Part shown: one piece after another, positions 45,358 through 54,923 of the stretch | Layout: each line of letters opens with the position of its first letter | Numbering within the stretch: position 1 is the first letter of the stretch | DNA from: Bosea sp. F3-2 | GTDB taxonomy: Bacteria > Pseudomonadota > Alphaproteobacteria > Rhizobiales > Beijerinckiaceae | Direction: 5' to 3' | DNA: 64,000 bases | Assembly (NCBI RefSeq): GCF_008253865.1 | Contig: NZ_CP042331.1 | Span: 2,232,001-2,296,000, forward strand | Notes under the pieces: generated by a model | What the model was told of the DNA's origin: nothing | The model's input: only the letters and a program-made list of their open reading frames with translations | Databases searched by the model: none | Program-made: the position numbers and the translations under genes

Positions 45358-46614
45358 ATGCGCATCATCGATGCCCGTATCACTCCGATCGCCTTCCGCG
45401 ACCCGCCGCTTCTGAATGTCTCCGGCGTGCACGAGCCTTGGGCCCTGCGCAGCATCATCGAGGTCGAAACCGCCGACGGCCATGTCGGGCTCGGCGAGAG
45501 CTATGGCGATCTGGAGACCTTGGCCAATCTGGGCAAGGTGAAAGCCGGCCTGATCGGACTCGATCCATTCGATCTGAACGGGCTGACGCGCGTCGTCTAT
45601 GCGGCAGTCGGCGGCAGTCCGGATCCCGGCCAGACCTTCGCGCCCGCCGGTGACAAGGCCCGCGCCTCGGCGCTCGCCGCCTTCGAGGTCGCTTTCCTCG
45701 ATCTCCAGGGCCAGATCATGGGCCGCCCGCTTTGCGACGTCCTCGGCGGCAAGCTGCGCGACCGGGTGCCCTACAGCGCCTATCTCTTCTACAAATTCGC
45801 ACGACACAAGGATGATCCCGGCTATCCCGCTGATGATTGGGGCGAGGCGCTCAGCCACGAGCAGATGGTCGAGCAAGCGCGCCGGATGGTGACGGAGTTC
45901 GGATTCGGTTCCATCAAGCTCAAGGCCGGCGTGTTCGAGCCGGATTTCGAGATCGAGACGCTCCGGCACTTGCGCAAGGCTTTCCCCCTCCATCCCTTGC
46001 GGATCGACCCAAATGGCGGCTGGTCGGTCGAGACGACGCGGCGTGTGATGCCGCAACTGGAGGGATTGCTCGAATATCTCGAGGATCCCGCCGGGACGCT
46101 CGCCGAGATGGGGCAGGTCGCGACATTCGCGCCCATGCCGCTTGCTACCAACATGGTCACGATAGCGTTCGGGCATATTCCTGAAACGATCCGCCTGAAC
46201 GCCGTTCAGGTCGTCCTGTCCGACCATCATTACTGGGGCGGCCTGCGCGCCACCCAGCATCTCGCACATCTCGGCCGCGTCTTCGGCTTCGGCATCTCGA
46301 TGCACTCGAACTCACATATGGGCATCAGCCTGGCGGCGATGACCCATGTCGGCGCCACGATCCCCAATCTCGCTTATGCCTGCGACACGCACTATCCTTG
46401 GCAGGTCGAGGAGGTTATCGAGGGCGGCAAGCTGAGTATTGAGAACGGTTCGCTTGCGCCGCCGGAAGGCCCGGGCCTTGGCGTGCGGCTGGACCGTGCT
46501 GCGCTGGCCCGCCTTCACCGGCAATATCTCGATTGCGGCATCCGGGTGCGCGACGACACCAGCGAAATGCGCAAGTACCGGCCGGACTTCAATCCCGCGC
46601 GCCCGCGATTCTGA
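45358..46614 (+). CDS. Glucarate dehydratase-like MR/MLE enzyme
   Basis: A 418-aa enolase-superfamily enzyme of the glucarate dehydratase type: KLKAG (base lysine), IDPNGGWS and YLEDPAG (metal ligands), ATNMVTIAF, LSDHHYWGG and the hallmark MHSNSHMGISLAAMTHV. It should convert D-glucarate or a close aldarate to 5-keto-4-deoxyglucarate. It lies 56 bp after the dehydrogenase gene. The third MR/MLE gene of the block. Length and residues look intact. Confidence 0.88.
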   Translation: MRIIDARITPIAFRDPPLLNVSGVHEPWALRSIIEVETADGHVGLGESYGDLETLANLGKVKAGLIGLDPFDLNGLTRVVYAAVGGSPDPGQTFAPAGDKARASALAAFEVAFLDLQGQIMGRPLCDVLGGKLRDRVPYSAYLFYKFARHKDDPGYPADDWGEALSHEQMVEQARRMVTEFGFGSIKLKAGVFEPDFEIETLRHLRKAFPLHPLRIDPNGGWSVETTRRVMPQLEGLLEYLEDPAGTLAEMGQVATFAPMPLATNMVTIAFGHIPETIRLNAVQVVLSDHHYWGGLRATQHLAHLGRVFGFGISMHSNSHMGISLAAMTHVGATIPNLAYACDTHYPWQVEEVIEGGKLSIENGSLAPPEGPGLGVRLDRAALARLHRQYLDCGIRVRDDTSEMRKYRPDFNPARPRF

Positions 46615-46637
46615 AGCCCGCCCTACAAGAACCGGCC

Positions 46638-47528
46638 CTACAAGCGCATTTCCAGCGGCTCGCCGAAACGGGCCACTGGCGCGCCCGGCACGTCGACGCG
46701 GAACGACAACACCGTTCCTGCCCGCTTCGTGCCGGTGCGGTCCGTGGTCAATGAGGTGACGAAGAGCGTCTTCAGATCAGGCCCGCCGAAACAGGGCATG
46801 GTGGGGGCCGGCACGGGCAGCAGAACCTTGCGGTCGATGCTGCCATCCGGCGCGATCCGGTTGAGGCAGCCGGCGGAGACCCCGGCCGACCAGTAGTAGC
46901 CCTCCGCATCGCAGGCCGCTCCATCGGGCCGGCCATCCTCCTCTTCCAGCAGGCAAATGCGGCGCTGGCGGCTTAGCCCGCCGCTGGACAGGTCGTAGTC
47001 AAAGGCCTGAACGAATTTGCCGCGGCTGTCGGAGTGAAACAGCGTTCGCCCATCCGCCGACCAGGCCAGCCCGTTCGAGACGATGAGGCCATCGAGCATC
47101 CGGGTGCAGGTGCCGTCATGATCGACGCGATAGAGCGAGGCGACGGGCCGCTTGTCCGGCGTATCGTCCATGCTGCCGACCCAGAAGCGGCCATCGGGGC
47201 CGACCTTGCCGTCATTCAGGCGATTGCCGGGCCGATCCGCCTCGGGATGGGCCACGAGCTCGAACCGGGCGCTGGTGAAGTCGAAAAAGTGGATGCCGTG
47301 TCGCAAGGCCACGATCGCCCGGCCGTCGCGGCACAAGCCGAAACTCCCGATCGCGCTCGGCATATCCCAGCGCGCAAGCGCGCGCGTCGCGGGATCGAGC
47401 CGGAACAGGGCGGGAGCCAGGATGTCCACGAAGTACAGCGCTTGTTCGGCGGCATGCCAGAATGCGCCTTCACCAACCCCCAACGGCAGATCGATCAGTT
47501 GTTCGACGTCGGGCGAATCGATGCGCAT
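46638..47528 (-). CDS. SMP-30/gluconolactonase family lactonase
   Basis: A 296-aa six-bladed propeller that should hydrolyse a sugar-acid lactone. The metal ligands are all kept: E in GVGEGAFWH, N in RLNDGKVG and SNGLAWS, D in RPDGAAC. This contrasts with the fused propeller of the IclR gene. AGGAGGAAG precedes ATG 47528, which decides the start over the ATG at 47573. It is convergent with the glucarate-dehydratase gene (23 bp between stops). Confidence 0.87.
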   Translation of the reverse strand: MRIDSPDVEQLIDLPLGVGEGAFWHAAEQALYFVDILAPALFRLDPATRALARWDMPSAIGSFGLCRDGRAIVALRHGIHFFDFTSARFELVAHPEADRPGNRLNDGKVGPDGRFWVGSMDDTPDKRPVASLYRVDHDGTCTRMLDGLIVSNGLAWSADGRTLFHSDSRGKFVQAFDYDLSSGGLSRQRRICLLEEEDGRPDGAACDAEGYYWSAGVSAGCLNRIAPDGSIDRKVLLPVPAPTMPCFGGPDLKTLFVTSLTTDRTGTKRAGTVLSFRVDVPGAPVARFGEPLEMRL

Positions 47529-47751
47529 GACTTCCTCCTTGTCGCCGCCATACCGGAAGTTCGGTGCTGACACCGCGCCAAGTTTGATATTTCAAGCCTC
47601 ACGAAGGCCCCGCAACGCAAATACGCGCAGAGCCACATATTCGATGTCCGTTGTCCGGTAGGTTTCGAATGTCAACTTCTGGCGCTCGTCTCGTAGGGGT
47701 GCATGACGTTGATGACCTTCGTGACGGGCCGAAGTAGCCTGGAGCGTTCGG

Positions 47752-48630
47752 TCAGCCAAGCGACCTTGCGCACTCCTCCTGCAGCCAATGTGCGAGAGCA
47801 CGAGCGCCCCTGGACAGCTCTCTCTCGCCGGTCCAGATGAGGCCGTAGTGACTTCCATCGTCGTCAAAGCCGACAGGTGCCAGCAAGCGTTGTCGATCCA
47901 GGTCGTCGGTCGCCAGGACGAGTGGGCTCAGCGCGACCCCCAGCCCGGCTGAAGCGGCCTCGACGATCAGGAAATGATGGTCGTAGAACCGGATCTCGGT
48001 GGGCGGATGGCATGAGGGATGGGCAGCGAGCCACTGCGACCAGGCGTCCGGCCTAGTTTTGGAGCCCAGCGCGATATAGTTGCCACCCTCGAACGCCGGA
48101 ACGAAGTGGGGGCTCATCACGGGCCCTACCCTTTCCGCGAAGAGGCGCTGGACATGCCATGCTTCGGGCAACGCGAAGTCGAGCCGGCGTATGGCGAGAT
48201 CGATCCGGTCGCGCCGGAACTCGACCGGCCCGCCGCCGACCGAGAGGTGCAGCGCGACATCGGGATGCGCGGCCTGGAAAGCTCCCAGCCTCGGGATGAG
48301 CCAGCGCATGGCGACGGAAGGCTCGCACGAGAGCACCAGGGCGTTCTGCCGGGACGTCGTGGCGCGCAGGCTCTCAACGGTCGCCGACAACTCGGTGAAG
48401 AACCTGCCGAGGGTGAGGTTGAGCATCTCGCCGGCGGGGGTCAGCCGCAGGCCGCGGCCGCTCTTCTCGAACAGTTTGAAGCCAAGGTCCTCCGACAGCC
48501 TGGTGATGCGCCGGCTGACGGCGCCATGGGTCAGCGCGAGGGTGCCTGCCGCCAGGCGCACCGAGCCAAGTCGAGCCGCCGTCTCGAACGCACGCAGGTC
48601 GTCCAGGGATGGTAGTTCCGACCGCTTCAT
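47752..48630 (-). CDS. LysR family transcriptional regulator (GcvA-like)
   Basis: A 292-aa regulator with an N-terminal winged helix (LPSLDDLRAFETAARLGSVR, then HGAVSRRITRLSEDLG) and an effector-binding domain with the GcvA-like FEKSGRGLRLTPAG and SPHFVPAF segments. It faces the kinase operon with 74 bp between starts and should control it. A palindrome overlaps its promoter region. Intact. Confidence 0.88.
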   Translation of the reverse strand: MKRSELPSLDDLRAFETAARLGSVRLAAGTLALTHGAVSRRITRLSEDLGFKLFEKSGRGLRLTPAGEMLNLTLGRFFTELSATVESLRATTSRQNALVLSCEPSVAMRWLIPRLGAFQAAHPDVALHLSVGGGPVEFRRDRIDLAIRRLDFALPEAWHVQRLFAERVGPVMSPHFVPAFEGGNYIALGSKTRPDAWSQWLAAHPSCHPPTEIRFYDHHFLIVEAASAGLGVALSPLVLATDDLDRQRLLAPVGFDDDGSHYGLIWTGERELSRGARALAHWLQEECARSLG

Positions 48631-48631
48631 T

Positions 48632-48648
48632 GGTGATCTGGTATCACC
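48632..48648. promoter_or_regulatory. Candidate LysR operator
   Basis: GGTGATCTGGTATCACC is a perfect palindrome (6-bp arms, 5-base centre) directly in front of the lysR-type start codon and 57 bp upstream of the kinase start. Its TN11A-like form and position fit autoregulation plus control of the divergent operon. Confidence 0.45.
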
Positions 48649-48704
48649 GGTATGGTGCAGAAACTATCGCTTTTCTTGTCGCGTGGACGGGGCATGATCG
48701 GGAC

Positions 48705-49778
48705 ATGCGAAGCAACGGGAAACCAACGGTCGGGGTTCTCGCCGACGATCTGACCAGTGCGGCGGACGGGGCTGGCCCCTTCGTCATGCGCGGCCACGGC
48801 GCTTGGGTCGGCCGGGGCCGATTGCCCCGGCAAGAGAGCGACGTCATCGCCGTGGACAGTGGCTCGCGGTCGGTTCCGGAGGCCGAGGTCGCGGAGCGGG
48901 TCGCGCGTCTCATCGCGCAACTCGCCTCACGTGACGTCCTCTACAAGACGGTCGACTCGACGCTTCGCGGACATGTGAGGATGGAGCTGGACGCGACGTT
49001 CCGGGCAAGCGGGCGCAAGAGGCTCGTCTTCGCCCCGGTCTTTCCCGCAGCCGGACGCACAACCGTCGGCGGGGTTCAACTTGTGGGCGGTATCCCAGTG
49101 TCGGAGACCGCGTATGGCCGCGATCCGGTGCATCCGGCACGCCATTCGGTGCTCGCCGACCTCCTCCCGCCCTCCATCGCGAACGTGGTGATGCTCGACG
49201 CCACGACGCAGGACGAGCTCGACGCGCAGGTTGCGGCCTTGCCCGATCCGGAAGCCACGCTGTGGGTGGGCTCCCCGGGGATGGCGGTGGCGCTGGCGCG
49301 GCGCCTGGCACCGACAGCGACTGGGGCTCCTGCTGCAGCGGCCGGTGGCGGGCCTGGCGACATTCTGATCGTCATCGGCAGCGCGAACCCGCGCAGTCAC
49401 CGTCAGGCCGATCAGGTCGAGGGGGCGAGCGGGGTCACCCTGCTGCGCAGCCCGGGCCAGCGCGAGGACGATCCCGCGCCGCTTCTGCGGGGGATTGCAA
49501 GGGATGGGGCAGACAGGCTTCGTGCCCGAGCCTTCGCCGCGTTGATTGCCACTGGCGGGGACACCATGGAGGCGATCCTTGACCTCCTGGAGGTTCGGGA
49601 ATTCGAGATCCTCCACGAACTCGAGCCAGGTTTTCCGCTTGGCCGTGCCTGGCTCGATGACGGGCGCGCGCTCCTTCTCGCCATGAAGGCCGGGGGTTTT
49701 GGCGACGAGGACACGCTGCGCCGTGCGGTCACGCGGCTGCGCCACGCGGCTCCTCGCTCCGAGGTCGTGCTGCCATGA
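48705..49778 (+). CDS. dtnK: Four-carbon acid sugar kinase family protein (DtnK/OtnK type)
   Basis: A 357-aa DUF1537 kinase: VGVLADDLTSAADGAGPF at the start with the substrate aspartates, YKTVDSTLRGH, then the C-terminal ATP-site ATGGDTMEAIL. DtnK phosphorylates D-threonate, OtnK members phosphorylate oxo-tetronates; the present one pairs with a PdxA2-type gene, which points to a threonate or erythronate acid. The ATG at 48705 begins at the conserved region; the frame to 48609 includes the operator. 4-bp overlap with the next gene. Confidence 0.85.
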   Translation: MRSNGKPTVGVLADDLTSAADGAGPFVMRGHGAWVGRGRLPRQESDVIAVDSGSRSVPEAEVAERVARLIAQLASRDVLYKTVDSTLRGHVRMELDATFRASGRKRLVFAPVFPAAGRTTVGGVQLVGGIPVSETAYGRDPVHPARHSVLADLLPPSIANVVMLDATTQDELDAQVAALPDPEATLWVGSPGMAVALARRLAPTATGAPAAAAGGGPGDILIVIGSANPRSHRQADQVEGASGVTLLRSPGQREDDPAPLLRGIARDGADRLRARAFAALIATGGDTMEAILDLLEVREFEILHELEPGFPLGRAWLDDGRALLLAMKAGGFGDEDTLRRAVTRLRHAAPRSEVVLP

Positions 49779-50785
49779 ACGAAACCCCTCCCCTCGCCAT
49801 CACCATGGGCGATGCCTCCGGCATCGGCCCGGAGATCGTGGCGAAGGTGCTCGCCAACGGAGATGAGCGCGCCGTCGTCTTCGGCAGCCATGTCGTGATG
49901 TCCGACATCGTTTGCCGCCTTCGCCTGGACGTTGCGGTCCGGGCGGTGACTGTTCCCGAGGAGGCGAGGCTTCAGCCCCGCTGCATCGAGGTGATCGAGG
50001 TGACGCAGATCCGTGAACCGCCGCCCGTCGGGAGGATCAGCGCCATGTCCGGCCAGGCGTCGTTCGATGCCATCGTGGCCGCGATCAGGGCAGCCAGGGC
50101 CGGCACGGTCAGCGGCATCGTCACCGCGCCGATCAACAAGGAAGCCATGGCGAGCGCCGGGATCGGCTACCCCGGGCACACCGAAATCCTGGCGGATCAT
50201 GGCGGGGCGCAGCGCGTCGCGATGATGCTCGCCAACGAGGAGATCTGCACGGTTCTTGTGACCATCCACACCTCGCTCCGCCAGGCCATCGAGCAGGCGG
50301 ATTTCGACGCCCAGATGTCCGCGATCCGCCTCGCGCATGAGGGCGGGAAGGCGCTCGGGTTCGCCGCCCCGCGCGTTGCCGTTGCGGGCCTCAACCCCCA
50401 TGCCGGCGAAGGCGGTCTGTTCGGGGATGAAGAGATCCGGATCATAGCTCCCGCCATCGCAGCCGCACGCGCCGAGGGCATCGACGCGAGCGGCCCCTGG
50501 CCGGGCGATACCGTGTTCATGCAGGCCCGCAAGGGGCGCTTCGACATCATCGTGGCCCAATATCACGATCAGGGCCTGATCCCCGTGAAATATCTCGGTC
50601 TAGAGAAGGGCGTGAACATCACGCTTGGGCTGCCGTTCGTCCGCACCAGTCCGGATCATGGCACAGCGTTCGACATAGCAGGCCAGGGTATCGCCGATCC
50701 CGCCAGCCTGGAGACCGCGCTCGCATACGCCCGGCGGCTCGTTTCCGCGCAAACCAGGTCGAACAGAACCGAAAAGGTGTCCTGA
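49775..50785 (+). CDS. pdxA2: PdxA2-type 4-phospho-threonate/erythronate dehydrogenase
   Basis: A 336-aa member of the PdxA family: AITMGDASGIGPEIVAK, APINKEA, YPGHTEILAD with a metal histidine, and YHDQGLIPVKYLG and FVRTSPDHGTAFDIAG with the other metal ligands. Next to a DUF1537 kinase it is more likely PdxA2, which oxidises and decarboxylates 4-phospho-D-threonate or the erythronate isomer to dihydroxyacetone phosphate, than the vitamin B6 enzyme. It overlaps both neighbours (ATGA, TGATG). Confidence 0.85.
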   Translation: MNETPPLAITMGDASGIGPEIVAKVLANGDERAVVFGSHVVMSDIVCRLRLDVAVRAVTVPEEARLQPRCIEVIEVTQIREPPPVGRISAMSGQASFDAIVAAIRAARAGTVSGIVTAPINKEAMASAGIGYPGHTEILADHGGAQRVAMMLANEEICTVLVTIHTSLRQAIEQADFDAQMSAIRLAHEGGKALGFAAPRVAVAGLNPHAGEGGLFGDEEIRIIAPAIAAARAEGIDASGPWPGDTVFMQARKGRFDIIVAQYHDQGLIPVKYLGLEKGVNITLGLPFVRTSPDHGTAFDIAGQGIADPASLETALAYARRLVSAQTRSNRTEKVS

Positions 50786-51840
50786 TGGGACTTCGCTTCA
50801 TCTTCATGCTCACGCGCAACGACCGCACCGTCGAAGACGCATCGGAGCAGCTTCAAACCGCCCTGCATCTCGGGGTCCGGCATATCGGCTTCAAGGATAT
50901 CGGCCTGCCGCTCGACCAATTGAAGGCGCTCAACAGAGCCATCAGGGAGGGCGGCGCAACATCCTATCTCGAGGTCGTCTCGCTCGACCGCGATAGCGAA
51001 ATCGAATCGGCAAGGGCTGCGGTCGAGATCGGCATCGATGTCCTGCTCGGCGGGACGAGGGTCGATGACGTGCTCCCGATCATCGCCGGCACGACAATCC
51101 AGTACTGTCCGTTCCCGGGGCGGATCTCCGGCCATCCGAGCGTTCTGGAAGGCAGCATTGACGAGGTCGTCGCCAGCGCGCGGACGCTGGCGGCCCGCGA
51201 CGGCGTGCATGGCCTCGATCTGCTGGCCTATCGCTCGAGGGAGAACGTGCCAGCCCTGATTCAGGCGGTGTGCGCCGCGGTATCCAAGCCCGTCTATGTC
51301 GCCGGGTCCATCGACACGCCGGAACGGATCGCCGCCCTGAAGCAGGCCGGAGCCGCCGGCTTCACGATCGGCACGGCCGCGCTCGACGGGAAATACCCGG
51401 CCGATGGCAAGGACGTGCCCCACCAGCTCGCCACGATCATTCGCGACGTCGCGACGCTCAACAGGCACATTTCGCCGTTCCACAAGGAGAACCTGACGTT
51501 TGCGTTCGGCCGGTTTTCCGACACCTGGCCGCCCCATATTGCCGCGCGCGTCAACAACATGCAGATCAAGCTCGCCAGGTTCGAAGGCGAAGCGGCCTGG
51601 CATTTCCAGAAGCACGAGGACGAGGTCTTCTTCGTGCACAAGGGCCGGCTGCTGATGAGGTTCCGTGACCGCGACGAGCTCATCGAGGAGGGCGAGTTCA
51701 TCGTCGTACCGCATGGCGTCGAACGTTGCCCCGCCGCCCCGGAGGGCGCTTGCGAGGTGGTGCTGCTCGAGCTGGGTACGACAGCAGGCGCCGGCATCGT
51801 GGAGGACGGTCTGACCAACGCCGGGTTCTTCCACACCTGA
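50785..51840 (+). CDS. TIM-barrel and cupin fusion protein
   Basis: A 351-aa protein with two domains. Residues 1-225 form a TIM barrel (HIGFKDIGLP, IDVLLGGTRVDDV, AGSIDTPERIAALKQAGAAGFTIGTAAL, the phosphate-site style of HisA-like barrels). Residues about 245-340 form a cupin with WHFQKHEDEVFFVHKGRLLM and EGEFIVVPHGVERCP, metal-site histidine, glutamate and cysteine near it. It is the last gene of the kinase operon, starting inside the preceding stop. A phosphosugar step and a regulatory or isomerase cupin are possible; the reaction is not known to me. Confidence 0.8.
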   Translation: MGLRFIFMLTRNDRTVEDASEQLQTALHLGVRHIGFKDIGLPLDQLKALNRAIREGGATSYLEVVSLDRDSEIESARAAVEIGIDVLLGGTRVDDVLPIIAGTTIQYCPFPGRISGHPSVLEGSIDEVVASARTLAARDGVHGLDLLAYRSRENVPALIQAVCAAVSKPVYVAGSIDTPERIAALKQAGAAGFTIGTAALDGKYPADGKDVPHQLATIIRDVATLNRHISPFHKENLTFAFGRFSDTWPPHIAARVNNMQIKLARFEGEAAWHFQKHEDEVFFVHKGRLLMRFRDRDELIEEGEFIVVPHGVERCPAAPEGACEVVLLELGTTAGAGIVEDGLTNAGFFHT

Positions 51841-51964
51841 CCGCCGTGCTGGCATGCGCCAAGGGCCGGCCCCAACGATGGTGACTCCTGTCGCTGAACG
51901 GGAATGTCCTCTCGCTTGGCAACAGCGGAAATTGGCTCACTCGGAATGAGAGTCGGCTTTGGGT

Positions 51965-53375
51965 CGAGGCTGTCGTCTAATCGCAGCTCGAAGATCAAGC
52001 CTTTTTTGCGGACTGGGATGTCGCTTGCCGGGAGCACGGTCGTCTTCGCGGTCGACATGAAGTCGCCGCATGATGGGGCTTCGCGCGAACCTTCCAATGT
52101 GTGGAGCGCAGGCGGCGAGCATGGCTCGACACTGCAACAGCCTCGGCGGAATGGTTCGGCCTACGTCCCGGCCGGGACGTCTCAGAGCGCCTTCAGGATT
52201 GGCGCAAACGAGCCTGGACGCGTCAGGCGGCGGTTCGGTTGAATGGCTCGCCGGACTTCAACATGGCGTGCATGATCACGGCCAGCTTGCGCGCGACTGC
52301 GACGGCCGCGCGCTTGAAGCCCAGCTTTTCACGCAGCTTCAAGCCCCAGCTACGTAGGGCGCTATCAGCCTGCGCCCGCGTCAGGATGACGGTTGCGGCC
52401 TCGTAGAGCAGGCCTCGGATATGGGCATCGCCGCGCCTCGAGATGTGGCCGTCATAATCGACCTCTCCGGATTGGTAGCGCCGGGTCGTCAGGCCAAGCC
52501 ATGCTCCCACGGAGCGGGATTTGGAGAAGTTGGCCGGATCTTCGATGGCGGTGGCGAAGGAGGTTGCCGTGACCGCGCCCACCCCGGGGATCGACATGAG
52601 AAGCTGACAGGCCTGGCTTTGTCGTGCGGCGCTCAGGAGCTGGCGCCCGAGCTCGGCTGCCCGCAGGCGTAGGCCGCGCCACGCTTCCAGAATCGGGAGG
52701 ATGACGCGCGCAAGCTCCTCCTTGCCGGCGAGCAGCCGCCGAACATGCTCCTCGAACTTGCCGCCCTTGCTTGATGGGACCAGCAGCCCGAATGTCTTCA
52801 TCAGACCACGGATCTGGTTTGAGAGCTCGGTGCTGATCCGGACCAGCTTGGTGCGCGCTGCGACCAAGGTCCGCATCAGCATGCTGTCATAGCCCTTCAC
52901 CCGGACCTCGCGAAAGAAGCCGACCTCGGCCAGATGCGCCAGGCCGTCGGCATCGTTCGCATCTGTTTTGTTTGGAGCCATGTCGAGCGCCGCCTTGGCA
53001 TGCCGCGCGTCGATGCAGATCGCCGGAAGGCCTTCTGCCGTCAGCGCATGGTAAAACCACACCGACAACGGACCGGTCTCGAATACGACCCGCTCAACTT
53101 CGGGCGCCCGCTGACGGATCACCTCAGCGAGAAGTCTCGGATCCGACGGGCACTTGCCGCGCCAAATCCGCTTGCCTGCCCGCCGCACGGATACTGCCGT
53201 CTCTTTCAACGATACGTCGAGACCGATATACTCGCCCATGGTTGTTCTCCATTCGATGCTTGGGCCCGGCCGCAAGTCGAGAGCCCGTTCGTTCATCTTA
53301 TCGGGGAACAACCACCCATTCGAACGGCCAGTAGAGGCCCGGAGGCGCCGCGCTCCCGCGATTACCCCATGTGTG
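51965..53375 (-). mobile_element. IS110-family insertion sequence, left copy
   Basis: A 1,411-bp unit that is the reverse complement of 54924-56337. Comparison shows an identical transposase and only one 3-bp indel near 52083. It contains 258 bp of non-coding DNA after the transposase stop and 136 bp before its start. IS110-type elements code for a guide (bridge) RNA in such non-coding ends; the long downstream part would suit the IS1111 branch. The exact element ends could not be fixed because these elements have no strong terminal repeats. Confidence 0.75.
52223..53239 (-). CDS. IS110-family transposase, left copy
   Basis: A 338-aa DEDD transposase: YIGLDVSLKETA (first D), VVFETGP (E), NDADGLAHLAE (DxxD region) and a C-terminal Tnp20 part with IPGVGAVTATSFATAIED and the serine-bearing FSKSRSVGAWLGL. 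The ATG at 53239 is preferred over the frame start 53311. Identical in protein to the right copy. Confidence 0.88.
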   Translation of the reverse strand: MGEYIGLDVSLKETAVSVRRAGKRIWRGKCPSDPRLLAEVIRQRAPEVERVVFETGPLSVWFYHALTAEGLPAICIDARHAKAALDMAPNKTDANDADGLAHLAEVGFFREVRVKGYDSMLMRTLVAARTKLVRISTELSNQIRGLMKTFGLLVPSSKGGKFEEHVRRLLAGKEELARVILPILEAWRGLRLRAAELGRQLLSAARQSQACQLLMSIPGVGAVTATSFATAIEDPANFSKSRSVGAWLGLTTRRYQSGEVDYDGHISRRGDAHIRGLLYEAATVILTRAQADSALRSWGLKLREKLGFKRAAVAVARKLAVIMHAMLKSGEPFNRTAA

Positions 53376-54923
53376 AAAACCCTCCAGATCGGCTAGAATC
53401 CTGACATCGCAGTCGGGAGGTGGATTTGAGCGGCTTCATCGAGGGTTGCGACCGCCGGCAGCCGACGCTGCTCCCCGATTGCCTGGACGACTACGTGGCC
53501 GAGGAAAACCCGGTGCGGGTGGTCGACGTCTTCGTCGATGACCTGGACCTGGGCGCTCTGGGCTTTGATGGCGTGACGCCGGCAGCGACGGGACGCCCCG
53601 CCTACCACCCGGCGACGCTGCTCAAGCTCTACGTCTACGGCTACCTGAACAGGGTGCAGTCCAGCCGCCGGCTGGAGCGCGAGGCTGGGCGCAATGTCGA
53701 GTTGATGTGGCTGACGGGGAGGCTTGCGCCCGACCACAAGACGATCGCCGACTTCCGGAAGGACAATGGCTCGGCGATCCAGGCCGCCTGTGCGCAGTTC
53801 GTGGTGCTGTGTCGTCAGATCGGCCTGTTCGGGAGCGCCCTGGTCGCGATCGACGGCAGCAAGTTCAAGGCGGTGAACAGCCGCGACAAGAACTTCACGA
53901 CCCACAAGCTCCAGAAGCGTCTGGAGCAAGTCGCCGAGCACATCGCCGGCTACCTGCGCGACCTCGACACGGCCGACCGCCAGGAAGGCGAGGCCGCCAC
54001 TGCGCGTTCGGAACGGCTGAAGGAGAAGGTCGAACGGTTGCGCGAGCAGATGAAGATGCTTCAGGCGATGGCGGGACGGGTCGAAGCCGCGCCGGACGGC
54101 CAGGTCTCGCTGACCGATCCGGACGCTCGCTCGATGGCCACCAGCGGGCGCGGCAGCGGGATCGTCGGCTACAATCTCCAGTCTGCGGTGGAGGCCGAGC
54201 ATCACCTGATCGTTGCCCACGACGTGGTGATGACCGGCAGCGACCGCGAACAGCTCGCGGCCATGGCCGCCAAGGCCAAGGCCGCCATGGGCGTGGCAAA
54301 GCTCGATGCGCCGGCCGACCGCGGCTACTTCTCCGGTGAGGAGATCCGTTCCTGCGACGCCCTGGGCGTGACGCCGTATCTGCCCAAGCCGCTGATCTCG
54401 GGCGCCAAGACCGACGGCCGGTTCGGCAAGCAGGACTTCGTCTACCTGCCCGGGCAGGACGTCTATCGCTGCCCCTCCGGCGCGCTGCTGCCGCGCCATA
54501 TGACCACGGTCGAGCGAGGCATGGTGCTTCACCGCTACTGGGATCGTGCCAGTTGCCAGGCCTGCGCCCTCAAGGATCGGTGCACCCCCAGCATCGAGCG
54601 GCGCGTGACCCGCTGGGAGCATGAGGCGCTCATCGACGCCCTTCAGCGGCGGATGGACCTGACGCCCGGCACCATGCGCCTGCGAAGACGGCTCGTCGAG
54701 CATCCCTTCGGCACGATCAAGGCCTGGATGGGATCGACGCACTTCCTGACAAAGCGCCTGCCCAACGTCAGAACCGAGATCGGCCTCCACGTCCTGGCCT
54801 ATAACCCCAAGCGCGTCATTGCCATCATCGGCGCCAAGCCGCTGATGGAAGCGATCCGAGCCTGAAGCTGGATCTCTTCGCAGGATCATCGCGCCGGTTC
54901 ATAAACGGCAGGCACTGCGTTTC
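53376..54923 (+). mobile_element. IS1182-family element between the IS110 copies
   Basis: The spacer of about 1.55 kb between the two inverted IS110 units holds one IS1182 transposase gene and little else. Both outer edges begin with GTGTG followed by AAAAC or GAAAC, but longer terminal repeats are not evident, so element ends are approximate. Confidence 0.55.
53420..54865 (+). CDS. IS1182-family transposase
   Basis: A 481-aa transposase. N-terminal DUF772-type region (LKLYVYGYLNRVQSSRRLEREAG), then ALVAIDGSKFKAVNSRDKN (first D), VAKLDAPADRGYFSGEEI (second D) and VTRWEHEALID and LVEHPFGTIKAWMG (E and conserved IS1182 end). A coiled-coil region lies around 180-225. The start is GTG 53420 or the TTG at 53426, which follows GGGAGG better. 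Intact. Confidence 0.9.
   Translation: MDLSGFIEGCDRRQPTLLPDCLDDYVAEENPVRVVDVFVDDLDLGALGFDGVTPAATGRPAYHPATLLKLYVYGYLNRVQSSRRLEREAGRNVELMWLTGRLAPDHKTIADFRKDNGSAIQAACAQFVVLCRQIGLFGSALVAIDGSKFKAVNSRDKNFTTHKLQKRLEQVAEHIAGYLRDLDTADRQEGEAATARSERLKEKVERLREQMKMLQAMAGRVEAAPDGQVSLTDPDARSMATSGRGSGIVGYNLQSAVEAEHHLIVAHDVVMTGSDREQLAAMAAKAKAAMGVAKLDAPADRGYFSGEEIRSCDALGVTPYLPKPLISGAKTDGRFGKQDFVYLPGQDVYRCPSGALLPRHMTTVERGMVLHRYWDRASCQACALKDRCTPSIERRVTRWEHEALIDALQRRMDLTPGTMRLRRRLVEHPFGTIKAWMGSTHFLTKRLPNVRTEIGLHVLAYNPKRVIAIIGAKPLMEAIRA

Noticed and set aside
53393..54889. 498-aa leftward frame opposite the IS1182 transposase
   Set aside because: Antisense of a clear transposase gene; rich in G, H, R and V repeats without a domain.
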